A DNA stretch of 45,229 nt from Bacteroidales bacterium (lineage in GTDB: Bacteria; Bacteroidota; Bacteroidia; Bacteroidales; WCHB1-69): contig JAEERB010000005.1 of assembly GCA_016285615.1 (NCBI GenBank), positions 1 to 45,229 of the forward strand, in the 5' to 3' direction. The first letter of the stretch is position 1; every line of letters begins with the position of its first letter. The position numbers and the translations under genes were made by a program. Below are positions 10,674 to 18,357 of this stretch, one piece after another. A model generated the notes under the pieces. That model had not been told where the DNA came from and made no database searches. It saw only the letters and a program-made list of their open reading frames with translations.

Positions 10674-10708
10674 GAACTGAAAAGTGAAAACTGAAAACTG
10701 AAAACTGC
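10636..10708 (+). repeat. Purine-rich dispersed repeat with 7-base TGAAAAC tandem tail
   Basis: The sequence is almost entirely A and G (GGAGTGGAGAGAGGAGA..., then AGATGAGAGTGGAGA at 10654-10668). It passes into imperfect copies of TGAAAAC, perfect over the last three units. The 15-mer AGATGAGAGTGGAGA recurs on the minus strand at 42524-42510. Such GGAGA/CTGAAAA tracts are widely scattered in Bacteroidota genomes. This copy spans the last codons and the stop of the radical SAM gene. Confidence 0.7.
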
Positions 10709-10811
10709 AGAGAGGTGATGGATCGCGTCTATAAGAAGTTCACAAATTAGAAATATAACATAGTTTCACGCAACCGGTAGAAAGGCCATTGCGTTCGCGA
10801 TTAGAGTGTAG

Positions 10812-10834
10812 AGCCGCCTGTAGCGGCTTTCTTT
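10812..10834 (+). terminator. Rho-independent terminator after the ribE-radical SAM run
   Basis: AGCCGC (10812-10817) pairs with GCGGCT (10823-10828) over a five-base loop, followed by TTCTTT. It lies 139 bases after the radical SAM stop. Confidence 0.65.
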
Positions 10835-10870
10835 GTGATGGGTTCTTTTGGGCGCGGTGCCTGAGCCGCC

Positions 10871-10906
10871 GTCATTTCGAGGCTGCGACGCAGCCAAAGA
10901 AATCCC
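10871..10906. repeat. Palindromic GTCATTTCGAG...GAAATCCC element
   Basis: A perfect palindrome, GGCTGCG-A-CGCAGCC (10881-10895), is framed by GTCATTTCGA and AAAGAAATCCC. The outer half-sites resemble the 'GTCATTTCGA ... GAAATC' dispersed repeats I know from Bacteroidota intergenic DNA. No other copy is seen in this window. Confidence 0.5.
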
Positions 10907-10996
10907 ATAATTGTGCGATTTTCTTCCAAATTTTCCTTTTCCACTTTACAAAAATCGCAATGCCATATCGCGCGTTTTGACGGGTAAATGTACTTT

Positions 10997-11017
10997 GCCC
11001 TTCAAAAAGGGCTTTTT
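10997..11017 (+). terminator. Hairpin with T run upstream of the ORF6N gene
   Basis: GCCCTT (10997-11002) pairs with AAGGGC (11007-11012) over CAAA, and TTTTT follows at once. It is terminator-like. It could end an unannotated transcript or shield the ORF6N gene from readthrough. Confidence 0.5.
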
Positions 11018-11140
11018 GTCCTTTGAAAAATGTAGTTTGTCTTGTTGAAAAATTATTGATAATCACTATTTTAGGTGTTGCAAATTTTCATTGGTTGTCA
11101 TAGATTTGTCAGAAAAAAGTATTCATTAAAATCAAACACT

Positions 11141-11770
11141 ATGACAAATTTAACACCAATAGATGTGGAGTCCAAAATTATTACCCTGCGAGGTCAGCAG
11201 GTAATATTGGATTGTGATGTGGCCGAACTCTACGGAGTGGAAACCAAAAGAATTAACGAAGCGGTAAGCAATAATCCTGAAAAATTTCCAGAAGGATATG
11301 TCTTATTGCTAGAGGAGCAAGAAAAAAATGAACTGGTCGAAATTTTCGACCGGTTCGAAAAGCAGAAACATTCCACTGTTTTACCTCGAGCATTTACCGA
11401 AAAAGGCCTCTATATGCTGGCAACGATTTTGAAAAGTCCGCGTGCTGTACAAACTACCATTGCCATTGTAGAGGCCTACGCCAAACTGAAAGAATTGTCG
11501 CGGGTCATTGTTGAATTGCCTAACGAGGAGCATGATGAACATCAAAGGCAATCGTTATTGCAGCGCGGTGGACAGCTTATCAACGAGATACTGGAAGACA
11601 CGCTGCCCAAACATAGCAGCGAAACCTCGTTTGAACTAAACTTGGCATTGCTAAAGGTAAAACACTCTGTCAAACGAGAAAATGATGAAAAAAATACAGA
11701 AATTAAGCAAGTTATTGCTGCATTACAGCAGAAAATTGATGAATTGGAGAAACAGGTAAAAAAGGAGTGA
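11141..11770 (+). CDS. ORF6N domain-containing protein
   Basis: This 209-residue protein starts at the ATG at 11141; an upstream extension to 11075 is open but carries no domain. Residues ~8-95 form an ORF6N (KilA-N-related) domain: ITLRGQQVILDCDVAELYGV, then NEAVSNNPEKFPEGYVL and L-P-R-A-F-T-E-K-G-L-Y-M-L-A. A lysine/glutamate-rich coiled coil fills the C-terminus (~165-209). ORF6N domains are associated with phage and mobile-element regulators or antirepressors and probably bind DNA. No phage structural, integrase or recombinase gene is nearby, so this looks like an orphan or domesticated copy. It converges on mutY with a 41-base gap. Confidence 0.82.
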   Translation: MTNLTPIDVESKIITLRGQQVILDCDVAELYGVETKRINEAVSNNPEKFPEGYVLLLEEQEKNELVEIFDRFEKQKHSTVLPRAFTEKGLYMLATILKSPRAVQTTIAIVEAYAKLKELSRVIVELPNEEHDEHQRQSLLQRGGQLINEILEDTLPKHSSETSFELNLALLKVKHSVKRENDEKNTEIKQVIAALQQKIDELEKQVKKE

Positions 11771-11811
11771 GGTCGAGGGTTAGGCATAATATGCAATATC
11801 TACAATCCCTC

Positions 11812-12849
11812 CTATCCCTCCTCGTTCAATCTCTTCAGCAATTCCTCTGTCGGGCGGGCAACGGCGTAATTAGGCAGGTCTTTGATAGGGATGGGGAATG
11901 CTTGCGGAAATAATATCGGAAGTTCCTCGCAATCAATTTGATAGAACTTGATGAAGATAGTCTGGTGCGTCAGCTGATGTTTCAGTGCGAGCACCTGTTT
12001 TACGGCGCTGTATCGGATATGGTGCTCGGCAAGGTATTGCTCTATGTCGAAGGCTGTTGAGCTACATTCCACCAAGGGCAACTGGAACAGGTTTTTCCAA
12101 ATGTCGTTGCCAGTGCGCTGCTCTATCAATGTTTTCTGATGGTGGACAAAGAAGAGATAGTTGAAATAACGTTTTTTGATTTTAACGTTTTTTATGATAA
12201 TGGGCAGCGTGTCGGTTAGTTGGTTTTGATAAGCGTAGCATTGTTCCTTAAACGGACAGTCTTCGCACTGCGGGTTTTGCGGCGTGCAGCAGGTGGCGCC
12301 AAACTCCATCATAGCCTGGTTGAAGGTGCCGGGGTCCATGTCGGCCATTAGGTGGCGACAGTGCTCCGTCACCCGCTGTTTGGTGCTGCCTAACATGATG
12401 TTATCGCGAATGCCCATCAGTCGGCACACAAAGCGAAGCACATTGCCATCCACAGCGGGATAGGGCAGGCGGAAGGCAATGGAGGCCACGGCGGCGGCTG
12501 TATAGTCACCGATACCTTTCAGGGCGCGTATCTGTTGGTAGTCGTGCGGGAAGCGGCCACCATGCTCGTTCATCACAAGTTGCGCCGTGAAGTGCATGTT
12601 GCGGGCGCGCGAGTAGTAGCCCAGTCCCTGCCACACTTTCAGCACCTCTTCGATGGGTGCTTCGGCCAGCGCCTTGATTGTGGGGAAGTGTTCAATAAAG
12701 CGCAGATAGTAGTTCCACCCTTGGTTGACGCGGGTTTGTTGCAGGATGATTTCCGATACCCAAATCTTATAGGGATCGCTCTCGCCGCGCCAGGGCAGGT
12801 CACGCTTGTTCTCCTCGTACCATTGGCCGAGTAGGATAGAAAACTCCAT
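11812..12849 (-). CDS. mutY: A/G-specific adenine DNA glycosylase MutY
   Basis: MutY removes adenine mispaired with 8-oxoguanine, starting base-excision repair. The 345-residue protein has the HhH-GPD fold with the catalytic glutamate in SEIILQQT (Glu33), the hairpin-helix-hairpin LKGIGDYTAAA (110-120), the conserved aspartate in PAVDGNVLR (Asp134), and the 4Fe-4S loop CX6CX2CX5C (Cys188, 195, 198, 204). A NUDIX-like 8-oxoG recognition domain follows from ~225 (FNYLFFVHHQKTLIEQR, W-K-N-L-F-Q-L-P-L). It begins 9 bases after the stop of the OmpA-like gene and probably depends on that gene's promoter. Confidence 0.95.
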   Translation of the reverse strand: MEFSILLGQWYEENKRDLPWRGESDPYKIWVSEIILQQTRVNQGWNYYLRFIEHFPTIKALAEAPIEEVLKVWQGLGYYSRARNMHFTAQLVMNEHGGRFPHDYQQIRALKGIGDYTAAAVASIAFRLPYPAVDGNVLRFVCRLMGIRDNIMLGSTKQRVTEHCRHLMADMDPGTFNQAMMEFGATCCTPQNPQCEDCPFKEQCYAYQNQLTDTLPIIIKNVKIKKRYFNYLFFVHHQKTLIEQRTGNDIWKNLFQLPLVECSSTAFDIEQYLAEHHIRYSAVKQVLALKHQLTHQTIFIKFYQIDCEELPILFPQAFPIPIKDLPNYAVARPTEELLKRLNEEG

Positions 12850-12858
12850 AGAGAGCGC

Positions 12859-13845
12859 TTAGTTGTTGTCGATAATCTTGAGCAGCTCGTTCAAGTCGGG
12901 CGTGAGGATGATTTCGGTACGGCGGTTCTTGGCGCGGGCGGCGGCGGTATTGTCGGTGTCGATGGGGTAGAACTCGCTACGTCCTGATGCGGATACACGC
13001 TGCGGGTCGATATTGTCGTTCTTAAGCAGCACCTTCACTACCGAGGTGGCTCTCATCACGCTCAAGTCCCAGTTGTCTTTCACTTGGCCCGACCCTTTGA
13101 AAGGTACATTGTCGGTGTGGCCTTCAATGAGCACATTGATAGAGGGATCGTTGGCAAGCACATTGCCCAACTCCTTGATGGCGGATTGTCCTTTTTCACC
13201 TACTTCCCAGCTGGCGGAGGCAAACAGCAGTTTTTCATCCATGGAAACATAAACCTTGCCGTTCTTCTCGTACACCGTCAGGCCGCTTCCTTCGAAGCCC
13301 TTGAGGGCGTTGGCCACTTTCTCTTTCAGAGCTTTTACTTCAGCATCCTTCTGGTTAAGAATATCTTGAAGTTCTTTCATGCGGGCTTCCTGATCCGACA
13401 GACTGGCATTGGCCAGGTTCAGTTCGTCGTTCTGCTTCGACAACTCTGCTTCGCGTTCTTCCAGTTGCGATTTGATCTTGTCGAGGTCGGCAAGCAGGCG
13501 GTTCACCTCGGCGTTGTTGGTCATGTTCAGCTCGGCGAAGTTGTTGAGCAGGTCGTCGTAGTCCTTACGGGCTTTGGCGTAATCGCGTTCCGACTGGCGC
13601 AGACGGCGGCTCAGCAGCAGTGTGTCGCTTTTGAGTTTGTCAACGCGGCTCTTCAACTGGCTCACTTCCTGTTCGAGGTCTTTGCGAGCATTTTCGCAGT
13701 TGATCTTCTCAGAAGTGGTGTAGCTCAAGTCGTTGCTACAAGTTTTGTATTGGTTTTCAAGTTCTTGGTATTTCTGCTTGGTTACACAGTTAGAAAAAAG
13801 AACCATGCTAAGTCCTAAAATGGTCAATAACGCTAATTTTCTCAT
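12859..13845 (-). CDS. OmpA/MotB-domain lipoprotein with coiled coil
   Basis: The 328-residue envelope protein starts with a signal peptide ending in a possible lipobox, FSNC (Cys20); asparagine at -1 is unusual, so lipidation is uncertain. Residues ~25-190 are a long coiled coil rich in E, K, L and D. Residues ~200-320 are an OmpA C-terminal domain: FASASWEVGEKG, IEGHTDNVPF, NWDLSVMRA and RAKNRRTEI, which bind peptidoglycan through a conserved aspartate and arginine. It probably bridges the outer membrane and cell wall. It has its own promoter at 13881-13888 and mutY follows in the same transcript. Confidence 0.88.
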   Translation of the reverse strand: MRKLALLTILGLSMVLFSNCVTKQKYQELENQYKTCSNDLSYTTSEKINCENARKDLEQEVSQLKSRVDKLKSDTLLLSRRLRQSERDYAKARKDYDDLLNNFAELNMTNNAEVNRLLADLDKIKSQLEEREAELSKQNDELNLANASLSDQEARMKELQDILNQKDAEVKALKEKVANALKGFEGSGLTVYEKNGKVYVSMDEKLLFASASWEVGEKGQSAIKELGNVLANDPSINVLIEGHTDNVPFKGSGQVKDNWDLSVMRATSVVKVLLKNDNIDPQRVSASGRSEFYPIDTDNTAAARAKNRRTEIILTPDLNELLKIIDNN

Positions 13846-13880
13846 AAGGTATTTGGTTTTAGATATTTACAGATAATTGG

Positions 13881-13888
13881 CAAAAATA
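13881..13888 (-). promoter_or_regulatory. -7 promoter box TATTTTTG for the OmpA-like gene and mutY
   Basis: The minus strand reads TATTTTTG, matching TAnnTTTG, 36 bases upstream of the ATG. This predicts a leader of about 29 bases. Confidence 0.55.
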
Positions 13889-13970
13889 GCATAGATTTTC
13901 AGCATCTTGGAGGGGTTTCAGAAAAAAATATAAACCTCCCAATGTTAAATCTATAGGTATACAAATACGC

Positions 13971-14010
13971 GAAATCCGTGGCAAGTTTAAATCACCACGG
14001 ATTGCACGAA
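13971..14010. repeat. Hairpin-forming intergenic repeat, copy 2
   Basis: Nine-base arms AATCCGTGG (13973-13981) and CCACGGATT (13995-14003) enclose CAAGTTTAAATCA. The loop core AAGTTTAAAT matches that of the element at 1908-1934 with one base fewer, while the arms differ and still pair perfectly. It lies between the aminotransferase and OmpA-like genes. It has no T run, so it is not a standard terminator. Confidence 0.65.
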
Positions 14011-14037
14011 TCTTAATGAAAAAAGTTATAATATTCT

Positions 14038-15270
14038 TTATTTCAGATTGTTAACTGCATTTTTCAATCTTTCGGCGGCTTTGATGAGGTTATCTTCCGA
14101 GGTGGCATACGAAAGGCGGATGCAGTTGTCGTCGCCGAAGGCGATACCTTGCACGAGGGCCACATTGGCATCGTAGAGGAAATACATGCAGAGGTCGGTC
14201 GAGTTTTCGATGACGGTCTTGTTGTATTTCTGTGCAAATATCGAGTCGGCGGGAACGTGTTTGCCGTACAGTTCGTTAACCACGGGGAAGAAGTAGAAAG
14301 CGCCTTGGGGCAGTCTCACCTTGAAGCCGGGGATTTCCTGCAGCAGCTTGAACATCATGTCGCGGCGCTGGCGGAAGATTTCGCGCATGCCGGCAATCTC
14401 GGGCGAGTGTTTCGGGTCCATCTCCATGGCTTTCACCGTGGCTTTTTGGGCAATAGAGCAGGTGGCCGAGGTGATTTGTCCTTGCAGCTTGTTGCAAGCC
14501 TTGGCAATGTAGGTGGGAGCTCCGATGAAACCGATACGCCAGCCAGTCATGGCAAAGCCTTTGGCTACGCCGTTTACGGTAACCACTTGATCTTTAATAT
14601 AATCGAACTGTGCAAGACTTTCGTGATGGCCCACAAAGTTGATGTGTTCGTAAATCTCGTCAGCCATGACGATAATTTGCGGATGTTCCTTTATCACGTC
14701 GGCAATGCCTTTCAGGTCCTCTTTCGAGTAGAGCATGCCCGTAGGGTTGGATGGGCTGCTGAACATGATCATGCGGGTTTTGGGTGTGATGGCCGCACGC
14801 AGTTGCTCGGGCGTTACCTTGAAGTCGTTCTCCAGTTTGGTGGGCACATAGACCAGTTTGCCGCCGGCAAATCTGACGATTTCCTTGTAAGAAACCCAGA
14901 ACGGAGTGGGGATGATAACCTCATCGCCTGGGTTGACGAGAGCCATAACTGTCTGGAAGATAGACTGCTTGGCACCAGTTGAAACCACAATTTGGTCGGG
15001 GCTGTAGTCAAGGTTGTTGTCGCGTTTGAACTTCATGCTGATGGCCTTCTTCAAGTCGGGGTAGCCAGGCACGGGCGGGTAGTGGGTCCAGTTGTCGTCG
15101 ATGGCTTGCTTGGCGGCAGCTTTCACCTCTTCAGGTGTGTTGAAGTCGGGCTCGCCGATGCTAAGGCTGATAACATCCTTGCCAGCTTCGCGCAGTTCGC
15201 GGGCGATTTGAGTCATGGCCAGTGTTTCGGAAGCGGCCATGTTGTTAATTCTATCGGATAATTGGTTCAT
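14038..15270 (-). CDS. aspC: Aspartate aminotransferase (class I/II, PLP-dependent)
   Basis: This cytosolic 410-residue protein is a fold-type I aminotransferase, most like the subgroup I-gamma aspartate aminotransferases (aspartate + 2-oxoglutarate to oxaloacetate + glutamate). Features are SLSIGEPDFNTPEEV near 35-49, the YPPVPGYPDLKKAI substrate segment, S-P-S-N-P-T-G (172-178), ADEIYEH (203-209, Asp204 contacting the PLP pyridine nitrogen), and the PLP lysine in NGVAKGFAMTGWRIGF (Lys237). Length is normal. A prephenate or other amino-acid aminotransferase activity cannot be excluded. It has its own promoter and no pathway neighbours. Confidence 0.9.
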   Translation of the reverse strand: MNQLSDRINNMAASETLAMTQIARELREAGKDVISLSIGEPDFNTPEEVKAAAKQAIDDNWTHYPPVPGYPDLKKAISMKFKRDNNLDYSPDQIVVSTGAKQSIFQTVMALVNPGDEVIIPTPFWVSYKEIVRFAGGKLVYVPTKLENDFKVTPEQLRAAITPKTRMIMFSSPSNPTGMLYSKEDLKGIADVIKEHPQIIVMADEIYEHINFVGHHESLAQFDYIKDQVVTVNGVAKGFAMTGWRIGFIGAPTYIAKACNKLQGQITSATCSIAQKATVKAMEMDPKHSPEIAGMREIFRQRRDMMFKLLQEIPGFKVRLPQGAFYFFPVVNELYGKHVPADSIFAQKYNKTVIENSTDLCMYFLYDANVALVQGIAFGDDNCIRLSYATSEDNLIKAAERLKNAVNNLK

Positions 15271-15314
15271 AAGAGTATATTTTATAATTTTTAATTTTGC
15301 GTTTTAAGGGATGG

Positions 15315-15322
15315 CAAAGTTA
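15315..15322 (-). promoter_or_regulatory. -7 promoter box TAACTTTG for the aminotransferase gene
   Basis: The minus strand reads TAACTTTG, a full TAnnTTTG match, 45 bases upstream of the ATG at 15270. No clear -33 TTTG is visible. Confidence 0.55.
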
Positions 15323-15414
15323 CGGGTTTTTCTGTAATGGCGAACGCTTCTTCCGTAAATTTTTGATATTGAAAAAGAAAAAAAATGGAAATGTTGTTGT
15401 ATTAAAAAAAATGT

Positions 15415-15422
15415 TATTTTTG
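15415..15422 (+). promoter_or_regulatory. -7 promoter box TATTTTTG for the 937-residue surface protein gene
   Basis: TATTTTTG lies 76 bases before the ATG at 15498 and matches TAnnTTTG. It is the only good candidate in this divergent gap. Confidence 0.5.
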
Positions 15423-15497
15423 AAGCGTTATTAAGGGGCCTCTTGACTTTCATTAAATTGTGGTCAATAGTCTTGTATATTTAATGTTTTTATTATC

Positions 15498-18311
15498 ATG
15501 AAAATATATCGCCTTTTCTTATTATTTACAGCATATTTGTTGTTTTTTAATAGTGTGACGATTGCTCAACAGGATACGGAATTTTGGTTTGTCGCTCCTG
15601 ATGTTTACGACAGACACAACTCCGATATTATGGGCTTGCCCATCAAATTAGACCTCACCAATTTCAACGACCATAGTGTGCAGGTGACCATTTCGCAACC
15701 TGCTAATTCAAGTTTTGCGCCTATACAGGTGACCCTTGCCGCCAACCAAAGTCAGGCGGTGGATTTGAGCGACAGAGTGCAGATGGTGGAGAACAAACCC
15801 TATCACAATGTGAACCCTTACGGTATTTTGGTGACAGCTACAGATAAGATAACCGCTTATTACGAAGTGAATTTAGGGTTGAAAAATGCGGAAATTTATT
15901 CTTTGAAAGGTAAAAATGCACTGGGCAAGGATTTTTATATTCCGGGACAAAATCGTTACAGAAGCGGTGGTTGCTGGATGCCCAACTATGTCAATGGTGA
16001 CGACCGCCCGCGCAACAAGTTCGACATTGTGGCAACAGAAGATAATACACATGTAACTATCAATGCATCACAAAGTTATTTGGGCGGTTCAGGTGTGATT
16101 AATGTGACGCTTAACCGAGGACAAACTTATAGTGTTGTGGCCGCATCGCAACAGGTGACGGGCCACTTGCACGGTTCCCGCATCTCTTCCGACAAGCCCA
16201 TTGCTGTCACCGTTTCCGACGACTTGATTGGCGGTAATAATAACGATTACGATAAGTTAGGTGGTTTGGGTACAGCTTCCGATTTAGTGGGAGACCAGAT
16301 TGTTCCAACCGATATTACTGGCAATGAGTTTATTGTGATAAAAGGCTATTTTGATGAAAGTCATGGCAAGGTGGAATCGGTATTCATAACGGGTATTACC
16401 AACAGTACGCAAGTAACCTTGGTGGGTGCGAATACGACGACTGCCACCCTGAATGCGGGACAAACCAAGGAATTCAATTTCGCCAATAACTCAAGCACCA
16501 TCTACATAAAATCTTCTGCACCCATATATGTTTATCAATTAACAGGTTATGCCAATAAGGTTATTTCCACTGAGGTGGGTAACGAAGCTGGTAGCGCGCT
16601 GTTGCCACAGATTATCTGCACTGGTAGCCAGAAGGTAGCATACCGCCGTTGCGATTATCCTGACGGTATTGACCCCAATGACAAAGGGCAGCACCTCTAT
16701 GTGAACATCATCATCAAGGCTGGCTATGAAGACGGCTTTACCTTCGATGGCCGCAATGACATTATCAAGGCGTCGTCATTCAAGCCGGTGAACGGCACCA
16801 ATGGAGCCTGGGTTTACGCTTCCGTTGATGTGGACAGCTATGTGAATTTCAGCCGTTATATGCTGGTGGAGAACGAGTTCCCATTCCACATGGCGGTGTT
16901 CGATCACCTGGGTGGCGGATGCAGCTACAGCTATTTCAGCAATTATGGAAAGACCATCAATCTGAAGGCGATGTCGAACCACGAGGAGCTGCAGGATGTT
17001 TTCTGCGAAGGCGACACGATTCTTCTCTCCTACACGGGTTCTGATGAGATAGCCAAGATTGCGTGGAAGGGTCCGAACGGCTATGTGAACAAAGATAAGG
17101 AGTGTCTGTTCCCGTCGGCCGAGCTTTCCCATTCAGGCACCTATATGGTTACTGGCGAAACCTCCATTCCCGGTTGTGAAGTCGATACCGCCAAGATTAA
17201 TGTGACGGTTTTACAGCAGCCTGAGGTTGAATTGGGCGACCCCATCACCTCGTGTGAGGCGGTCACTTTGGATGCCACTTGCGACGGAGCCAAAGAGTAC
17301 CTTTGGAATACAGGAGAAACGACGCCATCCATCCATGTGACGGAGTCGGGATTGTACAGCGTGCGCGTGAAGAATGGCATCTGTGAAGTGGAGGATAGCA
17401 TACAAGTCATTATTAATGAGCCGTTTGACACTACCATTAACAAGACGATTTGCGAAGGCGATTTTTATCAGGTTGGTGAACATATCTATACCGAAACGGG
17501 CAATTATATCGACACTTTTGTCACGGCACAGCATTGCGACAGCATCGTCAGGTTGAACTTGACGGTATCTTCTATCAAGGTGAACTTGGGCGACGATCAG
17601 CATTTCTGCTCGGATGATTTTATTTCCCTGACTTTGGATCCTGCGATAGAAAACACAGGCTCGATGCCTATTTCCTACCTCTGGAAACTGTATGATAATG
17701 AAGTTAGTAACGAAGGAAAATACCTTGTACAGGAGCCAGGGGACTATTCGTTGCGGGTTGCCAACGGCGACGGTTGTTCAGACAGTGACAATGTGTTCAT
17801 AGAGATTGTGGACAACCCCAAGGTGACCGTCAGAATGCAGCCCGAGGACTTTTGCGAAAACAATAGCGCCGAACTGATTGCCACATCGGACATCCCCGAT
17901 GTTGATTGGAGTTGGAATACGGGTGAAACCAGCGACAGGATTACGGTCACTTCGCCGGGCATGTACACCGTTACCGCCGACAACAACGGCTGTACGGGAA
18001 CAGCACATTTCAACATCGCCGTTTGTCCGTGCAATGTGTGGTTCCCCAATGCCTTCACGCCTAATGAAGATGGCATTAACGACCTGTTCGGCCCTATCAT
18101 CTCTTCCTCTTTTGTTGAGTATGAGTTCATCATTTTCAACAGGTGGGGCGGTCGTGTGTTTGCCACCAACGACCCCACGGAATGGTGGGATGGTAGAATT
18201 CACGGCCAATATGCCAGCGTCGGCGTTTACTACTTTACACTATTTTACACTTGCGAGAGCGCTCCCGAACTGCAACAGTTGAAGCATGGCAGTATTACAT
18301 TAGTGAGATAA
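15498..18311 (+). CDS. IgGFc-binding-like surface protein with type B T9SS sorting domain
   Basis: The 937-residue protein has a signal peptide (1-24) and then an N-terminal region (~25-480) resembling the IgGFc-binding family: D-T-E-F-W-F-V-A-P, repeated I-S-S-D-K-P-I-A-V-T-type strands, and GDQIVPTDITGNEFIV. Several Ig/PKD-like modules follow (~490-840) with recurrent L-W-N-T-G-E-T-T and V-T-x-S-G-x-Y motifs. One module (~640-690, TICEGDFYQ...HCDSIVRLNLTV) matches the two-cysteine repeats of the 1669-residue protein. The last ~90 residues are a gliding-motility-type (type B) C-terminal domain: N-A-F-T-P-N-E-D-G-I-N-D, I-F-N-R-W-G-G-R-V-F, W-W-D-G-R. It should therefore be exported by the T9SS. 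IgG binding is only a family label and adhesion is an inference. Confidence 0.85.
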   Translation: MKIYRLFLLFTAYLLFFNSVTIAQQDTEFWFVAPDVYDRHNSDIMGLPIKLDLTNFNDHSVQVTISQPANSSFAPIQVTLAANQSQAVDLSDRVQMVENKPYHNVNPYGILVTATDKITAYYEVNLGLKNAEIYSLKGKNALGKDFYIPGQNRYRSGGCWMPNYVNGDDRPRNKFDIVATEDNTHVTINASQSYLGGSGVINVTLNRGQTYSVVAASQQVTGHLHGSRISSDKPIAVTVSDDLIGGNNNDYDKLGGLGTASDLVGDQIVPTDITGNEFIVIKGYFDESHGKVESVFITGITNSTQVTLVGANTTTATLNAGQTKEFNFANNSSTIYIKSSAPIYVYQLTGYANKVISTEVGNEAGSALLPQIICTGSQKVAYRRCDYPDGIDPNDKGQHLYVNIIIKAGYEDGFTFDGRNDIIKASSFKPVNGTNGAWVYASVDVDSYVNFSRYMLVENEFPFHMAVFDHLGGGCSYSYFSNYGKTINLKAMSNHEELQDVFCEGDTILLSYTGSDEIAKIAWKGPNGYVNKDKECLFPSAELSHSGTYMVTGETSIPGCEVDTAKINVTVLQQPEVELGDPITSCEAVTLDATCDGAKEYLWNTGETTPSIHVTESGLYSVRVKNGICEVEDSIQVIINEPFDTTINKTICEGDFYQVGEHIYTETGNYIDTFVTAQHCDSIVRLNLTVSSIKVNLGDDQHFCSDDFISLTLDPAIENTGSMPISYLWKLYDNEVSNEGKYLVQEPGDYSLRVANGDGCSDSDNVFIEIVDNPKVTVRMQPEDFCENNSAELIATSDIPDVDWSWNTGETSDRITVTSPGMYTVTADNNGCTGTAHFNIAVCPCNVWFPNAFTPNEDGINDLFGPIISSSFVEYEFIIFNRWGGRVFATNDPTEWWDGRIHGQYASVGVYYFTLFYTCESAPELQQLKHGSITLVR

Positions 18312-18357
18312 CGAATATCGGCTAAAACCATATTATTAATCACATAAATATTACACC

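Larger units (their letters stand above)
10674..11140. other. Repeat- and hairpin-rich non-coding region
   Basis: This 467-base region contains the end of the purine/TGAAAAC repeat, a terminator at 10812-10834, a palindromic element at 10871-10906, a second hairpin with a T run at 10997-11017, and a weak -7-like box TATTTTAG at 11067-11074 before the ORF6N gene. Short frames on both strands (10789-10980 and 10872-11066) run through these hairpins and have no protein-like features. A short untranslated RNA between the hairpins is possible but I have no direct evidence. Confidence 0.6.

Noticed and set aside
10789..11066. Two short opposite frames in the non-coding region
   Set aside because: They run through the terminator and palindrome and have no start context, domain or codon pattern of a gene.
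11141..11770. Prophage remnant around the ORF6N gene
   Set aside because: No integrase, structural gene or attachment-site duplication is seen. One ORF6N gene alone does not support a prophage.
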